From Bog-473 sp963701955 (GTDB lineage Bacteria; Actinomycetota; Acidimicrobiia; Acidimicrobiales; RAAP-2), in assembly GCA_963701955.1 (NCBI GenBank), contig OY969694.1:124001-188000 (forward strand): a stretch of 64,000 bases of DNA, given 5' to 3'. Position 1 is the first letter of the stretch. Each line of letters opens with the position of its first letter. Made by a program: the position numbers and the translations under genes. Positions 1 through 7,941 of this stretch are shown one piece after another. The notes beneath the pieces are model-generated. The model did not search any database. It worked only from the letters and a program-made list of their open reading frames with translations, and was not told where the DNA came from.

Positions 1-242
1 ATCTCCTCTGTGCGCGGGCCGACACCCCGTCTTCCACGACGCTCGTCGTCTGTGAGGTCAAGGCCAGAACCTCGCACTCGTTCGGGCATCCCCTCGAGGC
101 GGTGACCCCGACGAAGCAGCGGCGGCTCCGGCGGCTGGCCACCGCCTACCTGCACAGCCAGGTGCGGCACTACGACCACGTCCGTTTCGATGTCGCCGGG
201 GTCACCGGGCACGAGCTCCACGTCGTGGAGGATGCCTTCTGA
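1..242 (+). CDS. yraN: YraN/UPF0102 family protein, C-terminal part (5' end outside window)
   Basis: An open frame enters from the left edge and stops at the TGA at 240-242, giving about 79 residues. It reads VVCEVKARTSHSFGHP, then EAVTPTKQRRLRRLA and a terminal VRFDV block. This is the conserved core and tail of UPF0102 (YraN), a small predicted PD-(D/E)XK nuclease-fold protein whose E-x-K pair is visible in CEVKAR. The biochemical role is not established. In actinobacteria yraN is normally followed directly by yifB (comM) and dprA; here those two lie 30 kb downstream, so this gene marks the left border of a large insertion. The family is near certain; the start is not visible. Confidence 0.9.
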   Translation, partial: LLCARADTPSSTTLVVCEVKARTSHSFGHPLEAVTPTKQRRLRRLATAYLHSQVRHYDHVRFDVAGVTGHELHVVEDAF

Positions 243-294
243 GGCTCTGGCCGGGCACGAACTGGTTGCGAGGACCCCGGTAAGGTCATGTGCC

Positions 295-1077
295 ATGGAA
301 ACCCTCATTGTGGAGCGCAAGGACGGTGTGGTCACCGTCACCATGAACCGTCCCGAGCGCAAGAACGCCCTCAACAACCAACTCATGATCGACCTGACCC
401 AGGTGTTCGTCGAGATCGAGCAGAACCTCGAAGACCGGGCCATGGTGCTGACAGGAGCGGGTGAAGCCTTCTGCTCGGGCGCCGACCTGACCGATCCCCG
501 CGGGCCCGTGCTCGACACCTCGCGCCCGCCACTGGTGCGCATGCGCCGCCTCGGCGATCTCGCCCTCTCGCTCCACCGGCTGTCCAAGCCGACGATCGCC
601 AAGGTGGACGGCGTCGCGGTGGGTGCTGGTTGCTCGCTCGCACTCGGGTGTGACCTCGTTGTGTGCAGCGACCGGGCACGCCTGTCGATGGTCTTCTCCA
701 AGCGCGGGTTGTCGCTGGACAACGGAGCGTCGTGGCAGCTGCCACGCCTGGTGGGCATGGCCCGAGCCAAGGAGATCGCGCTGCTCGGCGGGACCTTCAG
801 CGGTGAGGAAGCCGCGGCAATGGGCCTCGTGAACCGGGCCTTGCCGATCGCAGAGCTCGACGGCTTCGTCGACGCGTGGGCGAGCGAACTGGCCCTTGGC
901 CCGCCGCAGGCCATGTCGATGACCAAGACCCTGCTCAATGCCTCTTCCATGGCATCGATGGAGCAGGCCCTGGAGAACGAGGCCCGCTGTCAGGCCATGA
1001 ACTTCGACGCTGCGGACGCGGCAGAAGCCCTCGCTGCGTTCAAGGAGAAGCGGGCACCGGTCTTCACCGGGCGCTGA
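295..1077 (+). CDS. enoyl-CoA hydratase/isomerase family protein
   Basis: This 260-residue crotonase-fold protein probably acts on acyl-CoA thioesters in fatty-acid or aromatic-acid breakdown. The ATG at 295 begins METLIVERKDG, the usual N-terminus; an earlier in-frame codon at 190 would overlap yraN. The oxyanion-hole strand AFCSGADL lies at residues 58-65 and GVAVGAGCSLAL at 106-117. The position of the first catalytic Glu of classical hydratases is Gly138, while Asp142 (in LSLDNG) and Glu160 are present. A GL-x-x-D pattern is typical of PaaG-like isomerases, so double-bond isomerisation or ring-epoxide isomerisation is more likely than hydration (inference). The family is certain, the substrate unknown. 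Confidence 0.9.
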   Translation: METLIVERKDGVVTVTMNRPERKNALNNQLMIDLTQVFVEIEQNLEDRAMVLTGAGEAFCSGADLTDPRGPVLDTSRPPLVRMRRLGDLALSLHRLSKPTIAKVDGVAVGAGCSLALGCDLVVCSDRARLSMVFSKRGLSLDNGASWQLPRLVGMARAKEIALLGGTFSGEEAAAMGLVNRALPIAELDGFVDAWASELALGPPQAMSMTKTLLNASSMASMEQALENEARCQAMNFDAADAAEALAAFKEKRAPVFTGR

Positions 1078-1129
1078 GCGGCTGGCACACATATGGTTCG
1101 GTGAGCCGAGAGAACCAGTCGCTAGTAGC

Positions 1130-1348
1130 GTGGGGTCCGTGCTCAGCGGCGTTCAGGGCATGATCGGCGACACGGCACTGGTCACCAAGGCGATCGAGGG
1201 TGCGCACCGGCCCGGGCGCATCCGCGCCCGGGGTGAGGAGTGGCTGGCCATTCCCCTCGACCCTGATGAGACCATCCCGATCGGGACCGACGTCGTCGTC
1301 GCGGACGTCGAACGAGGGCTACTCGTGGTTTACGCCGTGGACACATAG
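1130..1348 (+). CDS. NfeD-like OB-fold protein (short, soluble)
   Basis: This 72-residue protein contains MIGDTALV near the start, then GRIRARGEEWLAIP and a closing VVADVERGLLVVYA. That is the OB-fold pattern of the C-terminal domain of NfeD proteins, without the membrane segments or protease domain. It lies 28 bp upstream of an SPFH/stomatin gene, and NfeD-SPFH pairing is a known partnership in which NfeD anchors or organises membrane microdomains. Possible starts are GTG 1130, GTG 1139 and ATG 1160. The conserved segment preceding MIGD favours one of the upstream GTG codons. Confidence 0.72.
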   Translation: MGSVLSGVQGMIGDTALVTKAIEGAHRPGRIRARGEEWLAIPLDPDETIPIGTDVVVADVERGLLVVYAVDT

Positions 1349-1376
1349 AGTCCGGTACAGAGGAAAGAGGCTTCCA

Positions 1377-2426
1377 ATGCTCGCATCGGCCGGAGAACTG
1401 CTCGGAATCATCGTCGTCGCAGCGCTGGCGGGCATCGGGCTGGTCACCCTGTTCGCGTCGCGCTTCATCAAGATCGTGCAGCAGGGCAGCGTCGGGGTCG
1501 TCAAGCGCCTCGGTGAGTTCAAGGCCGTCCAGCAACCTGGCCTGCACATCCTGGCGCCCTTCATCGACCGCATGGAGAAGGTCGACGTCCGCGAGTTCCC
1601 GATGACCGGTGACCAGCAGGCGGTCATCACCAAGGACAACGTATCGCTCCAGGTCAGCGCCACCATCTTCTGCCAGGTGATCGACGTCAGGTCGGCGCTG
1701 TTCGAGATCAACGACTTCCAGCTGGCGGTCGACCAGCTGTCGCGCACGGCGCTGCGCGCCGTCTTCGGCGAACTCTCGCTGGACCAGGCGTTGTCCGAGC
1801 GCGAGATGATCAACAGCCGCATGCAGGACCACATGGCCGACCCCACGGCCAAGTGGGGCGTGCGGCTGAACCGGATCGAGATCCTCGACATCACCCCACC
1901 CATGAACGTGGTGCAGGCGATGTCCGAGCAGAAGGAGGCCGAGCAGCACAAACGCGCCCTGATCTTGAAGTCCGAGGGCGAGCAGCAGGCGGCAGTGAAC
2001 CAGGCCGGCGGGCGCAAGTCCGCCGCGGTGCTCGAGGCCGAGGGTGCCAAGCAGGCTGCCATCTTGCGGGCCGAGGCGCAGATGAAGGTGCTCGAGCTCC
2101 AGGCGGAGGGTGAGAAGAAGGCACTCGAGCTGCGTGGCCTGGGCGAGGCCTCCCGCCTCACGTCCCTCGACACCGCGACGATCAACCCGCACACGCTCGC
2201 CGTGCTCCAGCTGCGGGCGTTGCAAGAGATCGCCACTTCTGACAACGCCAAGGTCGTCGTCCCCTACGAGGCCACCAGCCTCATGGGAGCTGCCGAAGTG
2301 CTCCTGTCAGCATTGCGCAAAGAGGATCTGGGTGGAGCGAGCCCCAACGGGGCAGCGCCCGTGGCGACCCCCGCCTCGGGACGGTCGCCGGGCCAACCCG
2401 ACAGGCCGCTCCCACCAGGGGACTGA
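1377..2426 (+). CDS. SPFH/band 7 domain protein (stomatin/QmcA-like)
   Basis: The product has 349 residues. The ATG at 1377 follows a strong ribosome site (GAGGAAAGAGG). One N-terminal membrane anchor (about residues 5-27) is followed by an SPFH/PHB domain (FIKIVQQGSVGVVKRLG, VDVREFPMT, DQALSEREMI). A long Ala/Glu-rich coiled coil follows (EQKEAEQHKRALILKSEGE, then repeated EAEGAKQAA-type heptads) and the tail is Pro/Gly-rich. Such proteins oligomerise on the cytoplasmic face of the membrane and scaffold proteases or NfeD proteins. The upstream NfeD-like gene is its natural partner and probably shares its transcript. Confidence 0.93.
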   Translation: MLASAGELLGIIVVAALAGIGLVTLFASRFIKIVQQGSVGVVKRLGEFKAVQQPGLHILAPFIDRMEKVDVREFPMTGDQQAVITKDNVSLQVSATIFCQVIDVRSALFEINDFQLAVDQLSRTALRAVFGELSLDQALSEREMINSRMQDHMADPTAKWGVRLNRIEILDITPPMNVVQAMSEQKEAEQHKRALILKSEGEQQAAVNQAGGRKSAAVLEAEGAKQAAILRAEAQMKVLELQAEGEKKALELRGLGEASRLTSLDTATINPHTLAVLQLRALQEIATSDNAKVVVPYEATSLMGAAEVLLSALRKEDLGGASPNGAAPVATPASGRSPGQPDRPLPPGD

Positions 2427-2512
2427 CCAGCCGTAGAGGACCCCGTAACCGTCGGGAGTGGGCTCCCAAGCGACTGCCCAGTGGGGTCAGAGCCGTTCCT
2501 GGGAGCCGATCG

Positions 2513-2896
2513 TCATTCGGGTTGGAACAGCGCGATCGTGTTCCCTTCGGGGTCCTTGAACCATGCGGAACGCCCGATGCCATCGGTGGTCACCACGTGA
2601 TTGACGGTCTTGAACGTCTCCGTGTCGTATTCCTCGAATTCGACTCCGTTGGCGACGAGCTCTTCCACGTCCTTCTCGATGTCGCCGGACCAGAAGCGAA
2701 CCTGGGTGTGGTCAGCCCGGTTGCCGCCTGGACGGCCGTAGATCAGCAGTGACGTTCCGTCCCCGCACTTGAACACCAGGTGGTTCTTGATCGACTCCTC
2801 GGAAAGCTCGAGGCCGACCTTGTCCTCGTAGAAGCGCTGAGCGCGCTCGAGATCGGTTGACACGAGTACTGCCGAGATCTTGTTGTCCCTGACCAT
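2513..2896 (-). CDS. VOC superfamily (glyoxalase/bleomycin-resistance-like) protein
   Basis: This 127-residue single-module protein reads ISAVLVSTDLERAQRFYED at the start and ends SAWFKDPEGNTIALFQ, the classic vicinal-oxygen-chelate pattern. It is probably a dimeric metal-binding or ligand-sequestering protein; the substrate cannot be told. It lies 12 bp downstream of the small gene at 2909-3196, so the two form an operon. That operon is divergent from the marR-type gene at 3245 with a perfect palindrome between them, which suggests the MarR protein represses it. Confidence 0.85.
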   Translation of the reverse strand: MVRDNKISAVLVSTDLERAQRFYEDKVGLELSEESIKNHLVFKCGDGTSLLIYGRPGGNRADHTQVRFWSGDIEKDVEELVANGVEFEEYDTETFKTVNHVVTTDGIGRSAWFKDPEGNTIALFQPE

Positions 2897-2908
2897 TGCA
2901 TGCTCTGT

Positions 2909-3196
2909 TCAACGAATCAGGGTGTCGATGTCGATTTCGATCTCCTGCGGTGGGGAGGGGAAGCCGCCTTCGATGCCCGCCTGCATCCGAGGGAGGAGGA
3001 TGCCGTCACGGAACTGTTCCCAGCTCTGTCGGGACTCGTGAACGGCCATGATCGTCCACCCTCCCGCCGATGGGCCGGCGGCGTGGAAGATCTGCCCGTC
3101 GGGCAGAACGTCCGGGCCAGGATGCACGGCGGCGATCGAGGCCTCGTAGTTTTCCTTCGTCCCGCCGGGGAAGTGGTGTACGACTCCGAATGCCAT
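2909..3196 (-). CDS. small dimeric alpha/beta-barrel-like protein
   Basis: This 95-residue protein opens MAFGVVHHFPGGTKENYEA and contains GWTIMAVHESRQSWEQFRD, a pattern seen in small ABM/dimeric alpha-beta-barrel proteins. No catalytic residue can be assigned. Its start is secure: an AGGAGGGA ribosome site lies about 6 nt upstream of the ATG at 3196. It is first in a two-gene operon with the VOC protein, downstream of the MarR-type palindrome. Confidence 0.72.
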   Translation of the reverse strand: MAFGVVHHFPGGTKENYEASIAAVHPGPDVLPDGQIFHAAGPSAGGWTIMAVHESRQSWEQFRDGILLPRMQAGIEGGFPSPPQEIEIDIDTLIR

Positions 3197-3219
3197 GAGC
3201 GGTCCCTCCTGGGATAGTA

Positions 3220-3233
3220 TTTTCGTACGAAAA
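3220..3233. promoter_or_regulatory. 14-bp perfect palindrome, probable MarR operator
   Basis: TTTTCGTACGAAAA is perfectly palindromic. It sits between the divergent 2909-3196 operon and the marR-type gene starting at 3245. Size, symmetry and location match the operators of MarR-family repressors. It overlaps the region where both promoters must lie, so autorepression plus repression of the VOC operon is the simplest reading. Confidence 0.75.
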
Positions 3234-3244
3234 GAAATATACTC

Positions 3245-3736
3245 GTGCTCGTGGAGAAGTCAAGCGTCAATGGGCACGAATTCCTCGACCGCGACGAATG
3301 GGAGTCGTGGGGCGCGTTGATGATGCTGAACCGGACCGTGGTGCAGGCCCTCGACGCGGAGTTGCGCAGCCGCCACGGCCTTGCGGTCACCGAGTTCGAC
3401 GTGCTCATCACATTGTTCAATGCACCGAATCAACGTCTCGGGATGTCGGCACTCGCGGATCGGGTGTTGTTGAGCCCGGCAGGGACCACGCACCTGGTGA
3501 CGCGGCTCGAACGCGACGGAAAGGTGCGGCGAGAAGTCGATCCCTCCGACCGCCGCAAGTGGTTCACCGTCCTCACGCCCGGGGGCGACCGAATTCTCCG
3601 GGAGGCACGGCGGACGCATAATGATGTGCTCCGCCGCACCCTCCTCGGCGCGACGTCGGCGACCGATCGGCGCACGCTCCAGCGGGTGTGGCGACGCCTT
3701 GCCACCGAGCACCATGATCGGGTGCCCACGATCTGA
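3245..3736 (+). CDS. MarR family transcriptional regulator
   Basis: This 163-residue protein has a dimerisation helix at the start, then a winged helix: LADRVLLSPAGTTHLVTRLE is the recognition region and DPSDRRKWFTVLTPGG the wing. The start is GTG 3245; GTG 3251 is an alternative. The gene is divergent from the small barrel/VOC operon and separated from it by a 14-bp palindrome at 3220-3233. MarR proteins usually release DNA on binding a small aromatic or oxidised ligand, which would induce the divergent genes here (inference). Confidence 0.9.
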   Translation: MLVEKSSVNGHEFLDRDEWESWGALMMLNRTVVQALDAELRSRHGLAVTEFDVLITLFNAPNQRLGMSALADRVLLSPAGTTHLVTRLERDGKVRREVDPSDRRKWFTVLTPGGDRILREARRTHNDVLRRTLLGATSATDRRTLQRVWRRLATEHHDRVPTI

Positions 3737-3740
3737 ACCA

Positions 3741-3776
3741 CGGGTCACACGTGACGGGACGTCCGGACGTGACCCG
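3741..3776 (+). terminator. inverted repeat downstream of the MarR gene
   Basis: CGGGTCAC at 3741-3748 pairs with GTGACCCG at 3769-3776. The loop contains the smaller palindrome GTCCGGAC. It starts 4 nt after the stop codon. There is no T-run, as is common for actinobacterial terminators. Confidence 0.5.
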
Positions 3777-3877
3777 GCGCAGGACGGGTCAGACCGAGGA
3801 GACCAGTCCGGCCTCGATCGACGATTTCACTACTCTTCGATGGTGGCACCGGTTGCCGCAGGAGGATGGTGCACAAC

Positions 3878-4183
3878 ATGACAGCGGTGAATCGGGAGGG
3901 CATCTCAATCATCGGCAGAACGGTCGTTGAGGAACTTGGTGACAGAAACGAAGTCGAATGGCAGCTGAGCGCGACGCCCGAGCTCGAGTGGGCCGAGATC
4001 TTCCAACTGGCAGCCCCGTCGGACCGGAAGGGTTCGATCCAGTGGGTCAAAGGCAGCGGGCCAGACGTCATGGGCGCCGTCGTACGATGGTTCGTCCCAG
4101 ACGGGGAGATCGAAGAGGCCGATGCGGAAGTAAGACACCGTCTGTCGGTGGCGAACCAGCGGTTCGGGTCGGGGCGTATCTAG
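3878..4183 (+). CDS. hypothetical protein, 101 aa
   Basis: I do not recognise this family. The ATG at 3878 is preceded 12 nt upstream by a perfect AGGAGG (3860-3865); an in-frame ATG at 3866 abuts that site and is less likely. The protein is acidic and soluble and contains WFVPDGEIEEADAEVRHRL. It reads like a small mixed alpha/beta protein with no membrane segment or Cys motif. A hairpin lies 22 bp after its stop. Confidence 0.65.
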   Translation: MTAVNREGISIIGRTVVEELGDRNEVEWQLSATPELEWAEIFQLAAPSDRKGSIQWVKGSGPDVMGAVVRWFVPDGEIEEADAEVRHRLSVANQRFGSGRI

Positions 4184-4205
4184 GAATCGCTCGCACGTTG
4201 AGGGC

Positions 4206-4224
4206 GTTGGAGCATGGCTCCAAC
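4206..4224 (+). terminator. perfect 8-bp stem, 3-nt loop hairpin
   Basis: GTTGGAGC-ATG-GCTCCAAC forms a perfect stem 22 bp after the stop of the 3878-4183 gene. It is a likely transcription terminator without a T-run. Confidence 0.5.
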
Positions 4225-4280
4225 CGAGCGAAGTGGGGCACCATTCCTTGTGCCCTGCATCGAGCATGTCGGATACCTGA

Positions 4281-4760
4281 TGTCGACGCTCGACATCCAA
4301 AAAGAAGACCGTCGTCAGTCCCACTCGGCCTCACGCCCTGCCGCCCTTTGCCTGGCCAGACTACGCTGAAGCCACGTTCTACGGTCACGGTTCCTCGATC
4401 GCGCTGATTATCTTCTTCGGCCTGTTCATGATGCGAGCGCTCTCTTCTGGGAGACGCCGCAGGGGTCATCCGCGGAACCCACCCTCCGCCAGCGCGTTCG
4501 CGGACCCCACCCTTCCAAGTCAAGGAAATGGTGCCGACGACGTCTCATCCGGCGAGATCACATTTACTGGGATCGCTCCGGGTTGGCTGACCGACCCCTC
4601 CGGCCGACATGAGCAGCGGTACTGGTCGGGGTCTGAATGGACGGAGCACGTGACCGACGGTGGCGTCCCGGGCACCGACCCACCTCCACGCACCCTCAAA
4701 TTGACAGGATTCTGCATAGCCCTGCTTGCCCGTGGGCGTGAAGAGCCACGACTCCCTTGA
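4281..4760 (+). pseudogene. DUF2510 protein remnant lacking a start codon
   Basis: After a stop at 4278-4280 one frame stays open to 4760. It encodes a hydrophobic segment (SSIALIIFFGLFMMRAL), a basic stretch, and a DUF2510 module (PGWLTDPSGRHEQRYWSGSE followed by WTEHV). DUF2510 is a short Trp-rich module found in actinobacterial membrane proteins. No ATG, GTG or TTG occurs in frame before Met 4428, which lies inside the membrane segment. The tail after DPPP degenerates. The gene is probably truncated at both ends, or the true start was lost to a frameshift. An alternative reading is a real protein starting at 4428 (110 aa). Confidence 0.45.
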
Positions 4761-4790
4761 CGAGACACCCTCTGAGAAGAAGGGGCGCCC

Positions 4791-5279
4791 CTAACGAACA
4801 GGGCTTCCGAAGCGGATCACGTTTCCATCGGGGTCGGTAATAGATCCCTCCCGCTTGCCATAGTCCGCGTCTCGCGGGCCGTGCACATCGATGCCGGCGT
4901 GCCTCCACTCCTCAGCGACCCGGTCGGCATCTTGACAGTGGATGTAGAGCGCGCCTTGGCCGGGAGGTTCATCGCCTTCCGCCCTGGCAAGGTGGATCGT
5001 GAGGTCGCGATCGCGGTGCGCGAAGGCATAGGTGTCGTCATGAAATGACGTTTCGAAGCCCGCCCCCGTGAACCAGGCAACCGAGCGGGTCACGTTGGAG
5101 ACCTTGAAGATCGGTTCGAAACCCGTGATCAGCCATGTATCGCTCATGAGCTGCAGTTGGCCGTCTCGCTGTCCATTGAGCCCAGCAAGGCAGTTGTGGC
5201 AGATGGGCAGGTCAGGGTGCGAACGCAGTCTGACCCACCAATCGACCGACATCGAGCAGCACGAACAGGTCGTGGTCAT
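4791..5279 (-). CDS. VOC family protein with N-terminal zinc-ribbon-like motif
   Basis: This 162-residue protein has two parts. The first 45 residues carry a CX2C-X18-CX2C pattern (Cys5/Cys8 and Cys27/Cys30, around SVDWWVRLRSHPDLPICHNC), which looks like a small zinc ribbon. Residues 46-162 are a VOC module (MSDTWLITGFEPIFKVSNV, ending ITDPDGNVIRFG). Met46 could act as a second start giving the bare VOC domain. The combination suggests a metal- or partner-binding handle on a VOC sensor or enzyme; the function is unknown. Confidence 0.82.
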   Translation of the reverse strand: MTTTCSCCSMSVDWWVRLRSHPDLPICHNCLAGLNGQRDGQLQLMSDTWLITGFEPIFKVSNVTRSVAWFTGAGFETSFHDDTYAFAHRDRDLTIHLARAEGDEPPGQGALYIHCQDADRVAEEWRHAGIDVHGPRDADYGKREGSITDPDGNVIRFGSPVR

Positions 5280-5440
5280 CGCTGGGCAATGCTAGGTGGC
5301 TGTCCCCGGCGCTCCTGGGGAGCGGGTCGCAGTCCCAGTGTACGGAGGCCCACTCGGACCGATCGCCGGAATCTGATCCTCCCAACGCTGATTCAGGCGT
5401 TGAGTATCAATCTCCATTCGCCGCTCGGTGGATTGGTCGT

Positions 5441-6034
5441 TCAGGATCTCCTGAGCCGCCCCGCTTGCAGGACCAGGGGGTCCAATGGTTCGAAGGCCAG
5501 GCGTTGCTCGTACTCGTCCGCGAGCCCGCATCTGAGCGTCGCCGCATCATGGGGGGTGAATCGGTGGCTGTACCCGCGTCGATGTGACATTCCGACGATG
5601 GCTTTGCCGCAGCAGATGGAGGACACGGCAAGGTGCCATGAGGAGTCAGAGCGATCCCACTTGGCCGTTGGAATGTCATCGTCGAGGGCACGCTGAGCAG
5701 CTTGGGGCAAGGGCTCGTAGCCCACCCCGACAACGTCGGCGTAGTGCGGTGGAGTCGGTTCAAGGAAGGTCGACTCCTCCCAAGAACTGAGGACCTCCAG
5801 ATTGGCCACAGCCGTGTCGACGACGGATGCCAGTCGTGACGGATGGGGTGCGGTCCTCATCTCATTGCCGAGTTGAAGTTCGATGATCAAGTTGTCACCC
5901 TCAATCTCTTGGAATTCTGCACGTACCGGAAGCCCAATCGCTGACTCGACCTCTGAACAGGCAGTGTTCACTGCATGAGCCGCGTCGGACACGGCAACTC
6001 GGAGTTTGTTGGCGGCGGTCATCGCACCTCGCAT
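5441..6034 (-). CDS. hypothetical protein, 197 aa
   Basis: This family is not recognised. The frame has actinobacterial codon use. It contains SSWHLAVSSICCGKAIVGMSHRRGY and a C-terminal LADEYEQRLAFEPL. No signal peptide or membrane segment is apparent. The start could be Met1 (6034) or Met5 (6022). It stands alone between the VOC gene and an empty intergenic stretch. Confidence 0.55.
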   Translation of the reverse strand: MRGAMTAANKLRVAVSDAAHAVNTACSEVESAIGLPVRAEFQEIEGDNLIIELQLGNEMRTAPHPSRLASVVDTAVANLEVLSSWEESTFLEPTPPHYADVVGVGYEPLPQAAQRALDDDIPTAKWDRSDSSWHLAVSSICCGKAIVGMSHRRGYSHRFTPHDAATLRCGLADEYEQRLAFEPLDPLVLQAGRLRRS

Positions 6035-6336
6035 AGTGAGTGCTTACCCAATCGGGTGGCGGGTAGCTGGAGAGACTCTCAGACTAAGAGATGAACGTAA
6101 ACGGAGCCTGATCTCGAGGTTACGATCGGATTGATGTTTGAGGTGCTCAAGTTCACATGTCGGTGACGCCGGTGTCGAACAGCCAGAAGAATCGCAGCGG
6201 AGACACCATGTCACTCATCTCGCACCGACCGTTGATCTCCTGCCTTAGGCGTAGCCCCGAAATTGATCCCGGAACCGGCCACGGTCTCCGAGCGATAGGG
6301 CGGAGCGTCACGATCAGCCCTTCCCTGACAGAAGAG
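6035..6336. other. 302-bp intergenic stretch
   Basis: I see no credible gene, repeat or RNA here. It separates two minus-strand genes and probably holds the promoter of the 5441-6034 gene at its left end. Confidence 0.5.
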
Positions 6337-6684
6337 CTATCGGGCAAACCGGATGATGTCGACTGAGATCTCCACCGCCGGAACCGTTCCTCTGTTCTCA
6401 AGCCAGTGGGTGGTGTTCCTATCCTCGGGCCAGCCCACTCCCGGCCCGTAGTCCGTAGCGACTCCATCTCGGTGGTCAGTGATCGTTCCTTGCAGTACGT
6501 ACACGATGCCCGGTCTGTCCTTGTGGTCGTGGATCGGGCCGAGGACGGCTCCGGGCTCGAAGGTGAACATACGCATTCGAAGTTGACGCTCCGCCATGCC
6601 CTCGATCTCAGGGCCAAGGTCAACCGTTGTCAGTAACTCTGCTGTCACACCTTTCGTCTCAGGTGCCGCTTCTTCATGGCTCAT
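6337..6684 (-). CDS. cupin-domain protein
   Basis: This 115-residue protein is started at MSHEEA (6684); the longer frame upstream lacks coding character. The cupin motif 1 region reads PGAVLGPIHDHKDRPGIVYV with metal-ligand His pairs (HDH), and LQGTITDHRDGV and THWLENRG follow in motif 2 position. Such small cupins bind a divalent metal and act as dioxygenases, isomerases or sensors; the substrate is unknown. It is divergent from the small barrel protein at 7022. Confidence 0.82.
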   Translation of the reverse strand: MSHEEAAPETKGVTAELLTTVDLGPEIEGMAERQLRMRMFTFEPGAVLGPIHDHKDRPGIVYVLQGTITDHRDGVATDYGPGVGWPEDRNTTHWLENRGTVPAVEISVDIIRFAR

Positions 6685-7021
6685 CGCGCTCGTCTCTCCG
6701 TGCTTCCAGGATCCAACATCCCACCTCGTACTCGTCCGCCGGGCTTCGACCAACTGAGTAGCGGGGGCTCCTCGACCGGGACCAGTATTGTCGGTCATTC
6801 GACGAGGCCGCCCCGAAGCGCCTGGGCCTTGCTCCGGTGGCTGAAACGGGCCGCACGGGAGTGCGGGTACCGATCGGGGTCGTTGTTTGGAGGAGTGCCG
6901 CCGCAGCGTGGTGTCCCATCTACCCCGGCGTGCTGGGGCAAGTGCTCGCCTTGCCATTTGGCTCGACATGTCAAAGATGATCCCGAGTAGCGTCTGTCTT
7001 CCAACATTCAAAGGGGACCCC
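6685..7021. other. 337-bp divergent intergenic region
   Basis: It lies between the divergent cupin and dimeric-barrel genes and must contain both promoters. I found no convincing operator palindrome or small gene in it. Confidence 0.45.
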
Positions 7022-7294
7022 ATGGCAGTGATGGTCACGTTCACACTGAAGAGCGACGTCGAGACCTACCGGGGTATGCACGATCAGATGCTTGGCCTCG
7101 CTATCCCGGCTGGGATGCTCTTTCACTCCGCCCACGAGGTGGGCAGCCAAGTTGGGATCGTGGACTTCTGGCCCAGCGCCGAGGCTTGGCAGAGCTTCGC
7201 GGAGGGTCCGTTGGGCGAGGGGATGAAGGCGAGCGGGATCGCGCCGCCTGACGACCTCAAGATCACTCCCGTTCTCGACGCCGATGCTCGGTGA
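7022..7294 (+). CDS. small ABM-like dimeric alpha/beta-barrel protein
   Basis: The 90-residue protein starts at ATG 7022 (MAVMVTFTLKSDVETYRG). It contains GIVDFWPSAEAWQSFAEGPL, a typical strand-helix pattern of small proteins related to antibiotic-biosynthesis monooxygenase and stress-response barrels. No active-site residue can be assigned. It is not obviously linked to its neighbours. Confidence 0.7.
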   Translation: MAVMVTFTLKSDVETYRGMHDQMLGLAIPAGMLFHSAHEVGSQVGIVDFWPSAEAWQSFAEGPLGEGMKASGIAPPDDLKITPVLDADAR

Positions 7295-7491
7295 GGGTCT
7301 CGTCCCTGCTCCAAGGTTGACGTCGGGGCGGTCGATCCTGGATTAGCCCGAGAGTGCCGCAGGGTGGCACCCCAGCCCAGCGAAGTGAGCATCCTGGTGG
7401 ATCGTGACCCTGATGTCGAAGACGTCGCTTCCGTGATGTCCCCTTGGCCCGGCTGCCTCGTCCTGGTCCAAGAGTCCGTACGCTTCTCACC

Positions 7492-7941
7492 ATGACCACA
7501 TTGCGAGGCGGCTACGAACCCAGTCCGTGGGAATGGGTCCGCGACCAGGTAGCCGAGTACGAGGCATCCGGCGGCCAAAGCGCCAACACACTGCGCGACA
7601 CCGGTTTGCCGATCGTCGTAGTGACGAGCCTGGGTGCCAGGAGCGGCAAGGTGCGAAAGAACCCAGTCATGCGAGTCGAATACGACGGCGAGTATGCGAT
7701 TGTCGCGTCCAAGGGCGGCGCGGCCGAAAACCCCGAGTGGTACGCAAACCTGGTGACCCACCCAAACGAGGTGGCGATCCAGGACGGTCCGGCACCTTTC
7801 GCAGTCACGGTGCGCAGGGCGCACGGTGAAGAGAGAGCATTGTGGTGGGATCGGGCCGTCGCCGCCTATCCACCCTATGCCGAGTATCAGGAGAAGACGA
7901 AGAGGGAAATCCCCGTCTTCGTCGCCACCCGCCGCGGCTGA
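7492..7941 (+). CDS. deazaflavin (F420)-dependent nitroreductase family protein
   Basis: This 149-residue protein starts at ATG 7492 (MTTLRGGYEPSPWEWVRDQV). It carries LPIVVVTSLGARSGKVRKNP, NPEWYANLVTHPNEVAIQDG and ALWWDRAVAAYPPYAEYQ. These are the signature blocks of the Ddn/FMN-binding split-barrel family that uses reduced F420. In mycobacteria such proteins reduce quinones and nitroaromatics. The C-terminus ends EIPVFVATRRG, complete for the family. Confidence 0.92.
   Translation: MTTLRGGYEPSPWEWVRDQVAEYEASGGQSANTLRDTGLPIVVVTSLGARSGKVRKNPVMRVEYDGEYAIVASKGGAAENPEWYANLVTHPNEVAIQDGPAPFAVTVRRAHGEERALWWDRAVAAYPPYAEYQEKTKREIPVFVATRRG

Noticed and set aside
286..1092. Long minus-strand frame opposite the enoyl-CoA hydratase gene
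   Set aside because: It is a GC-skew mirror of a well-supported gene, rich in Arg/His/Gly with no family motif.
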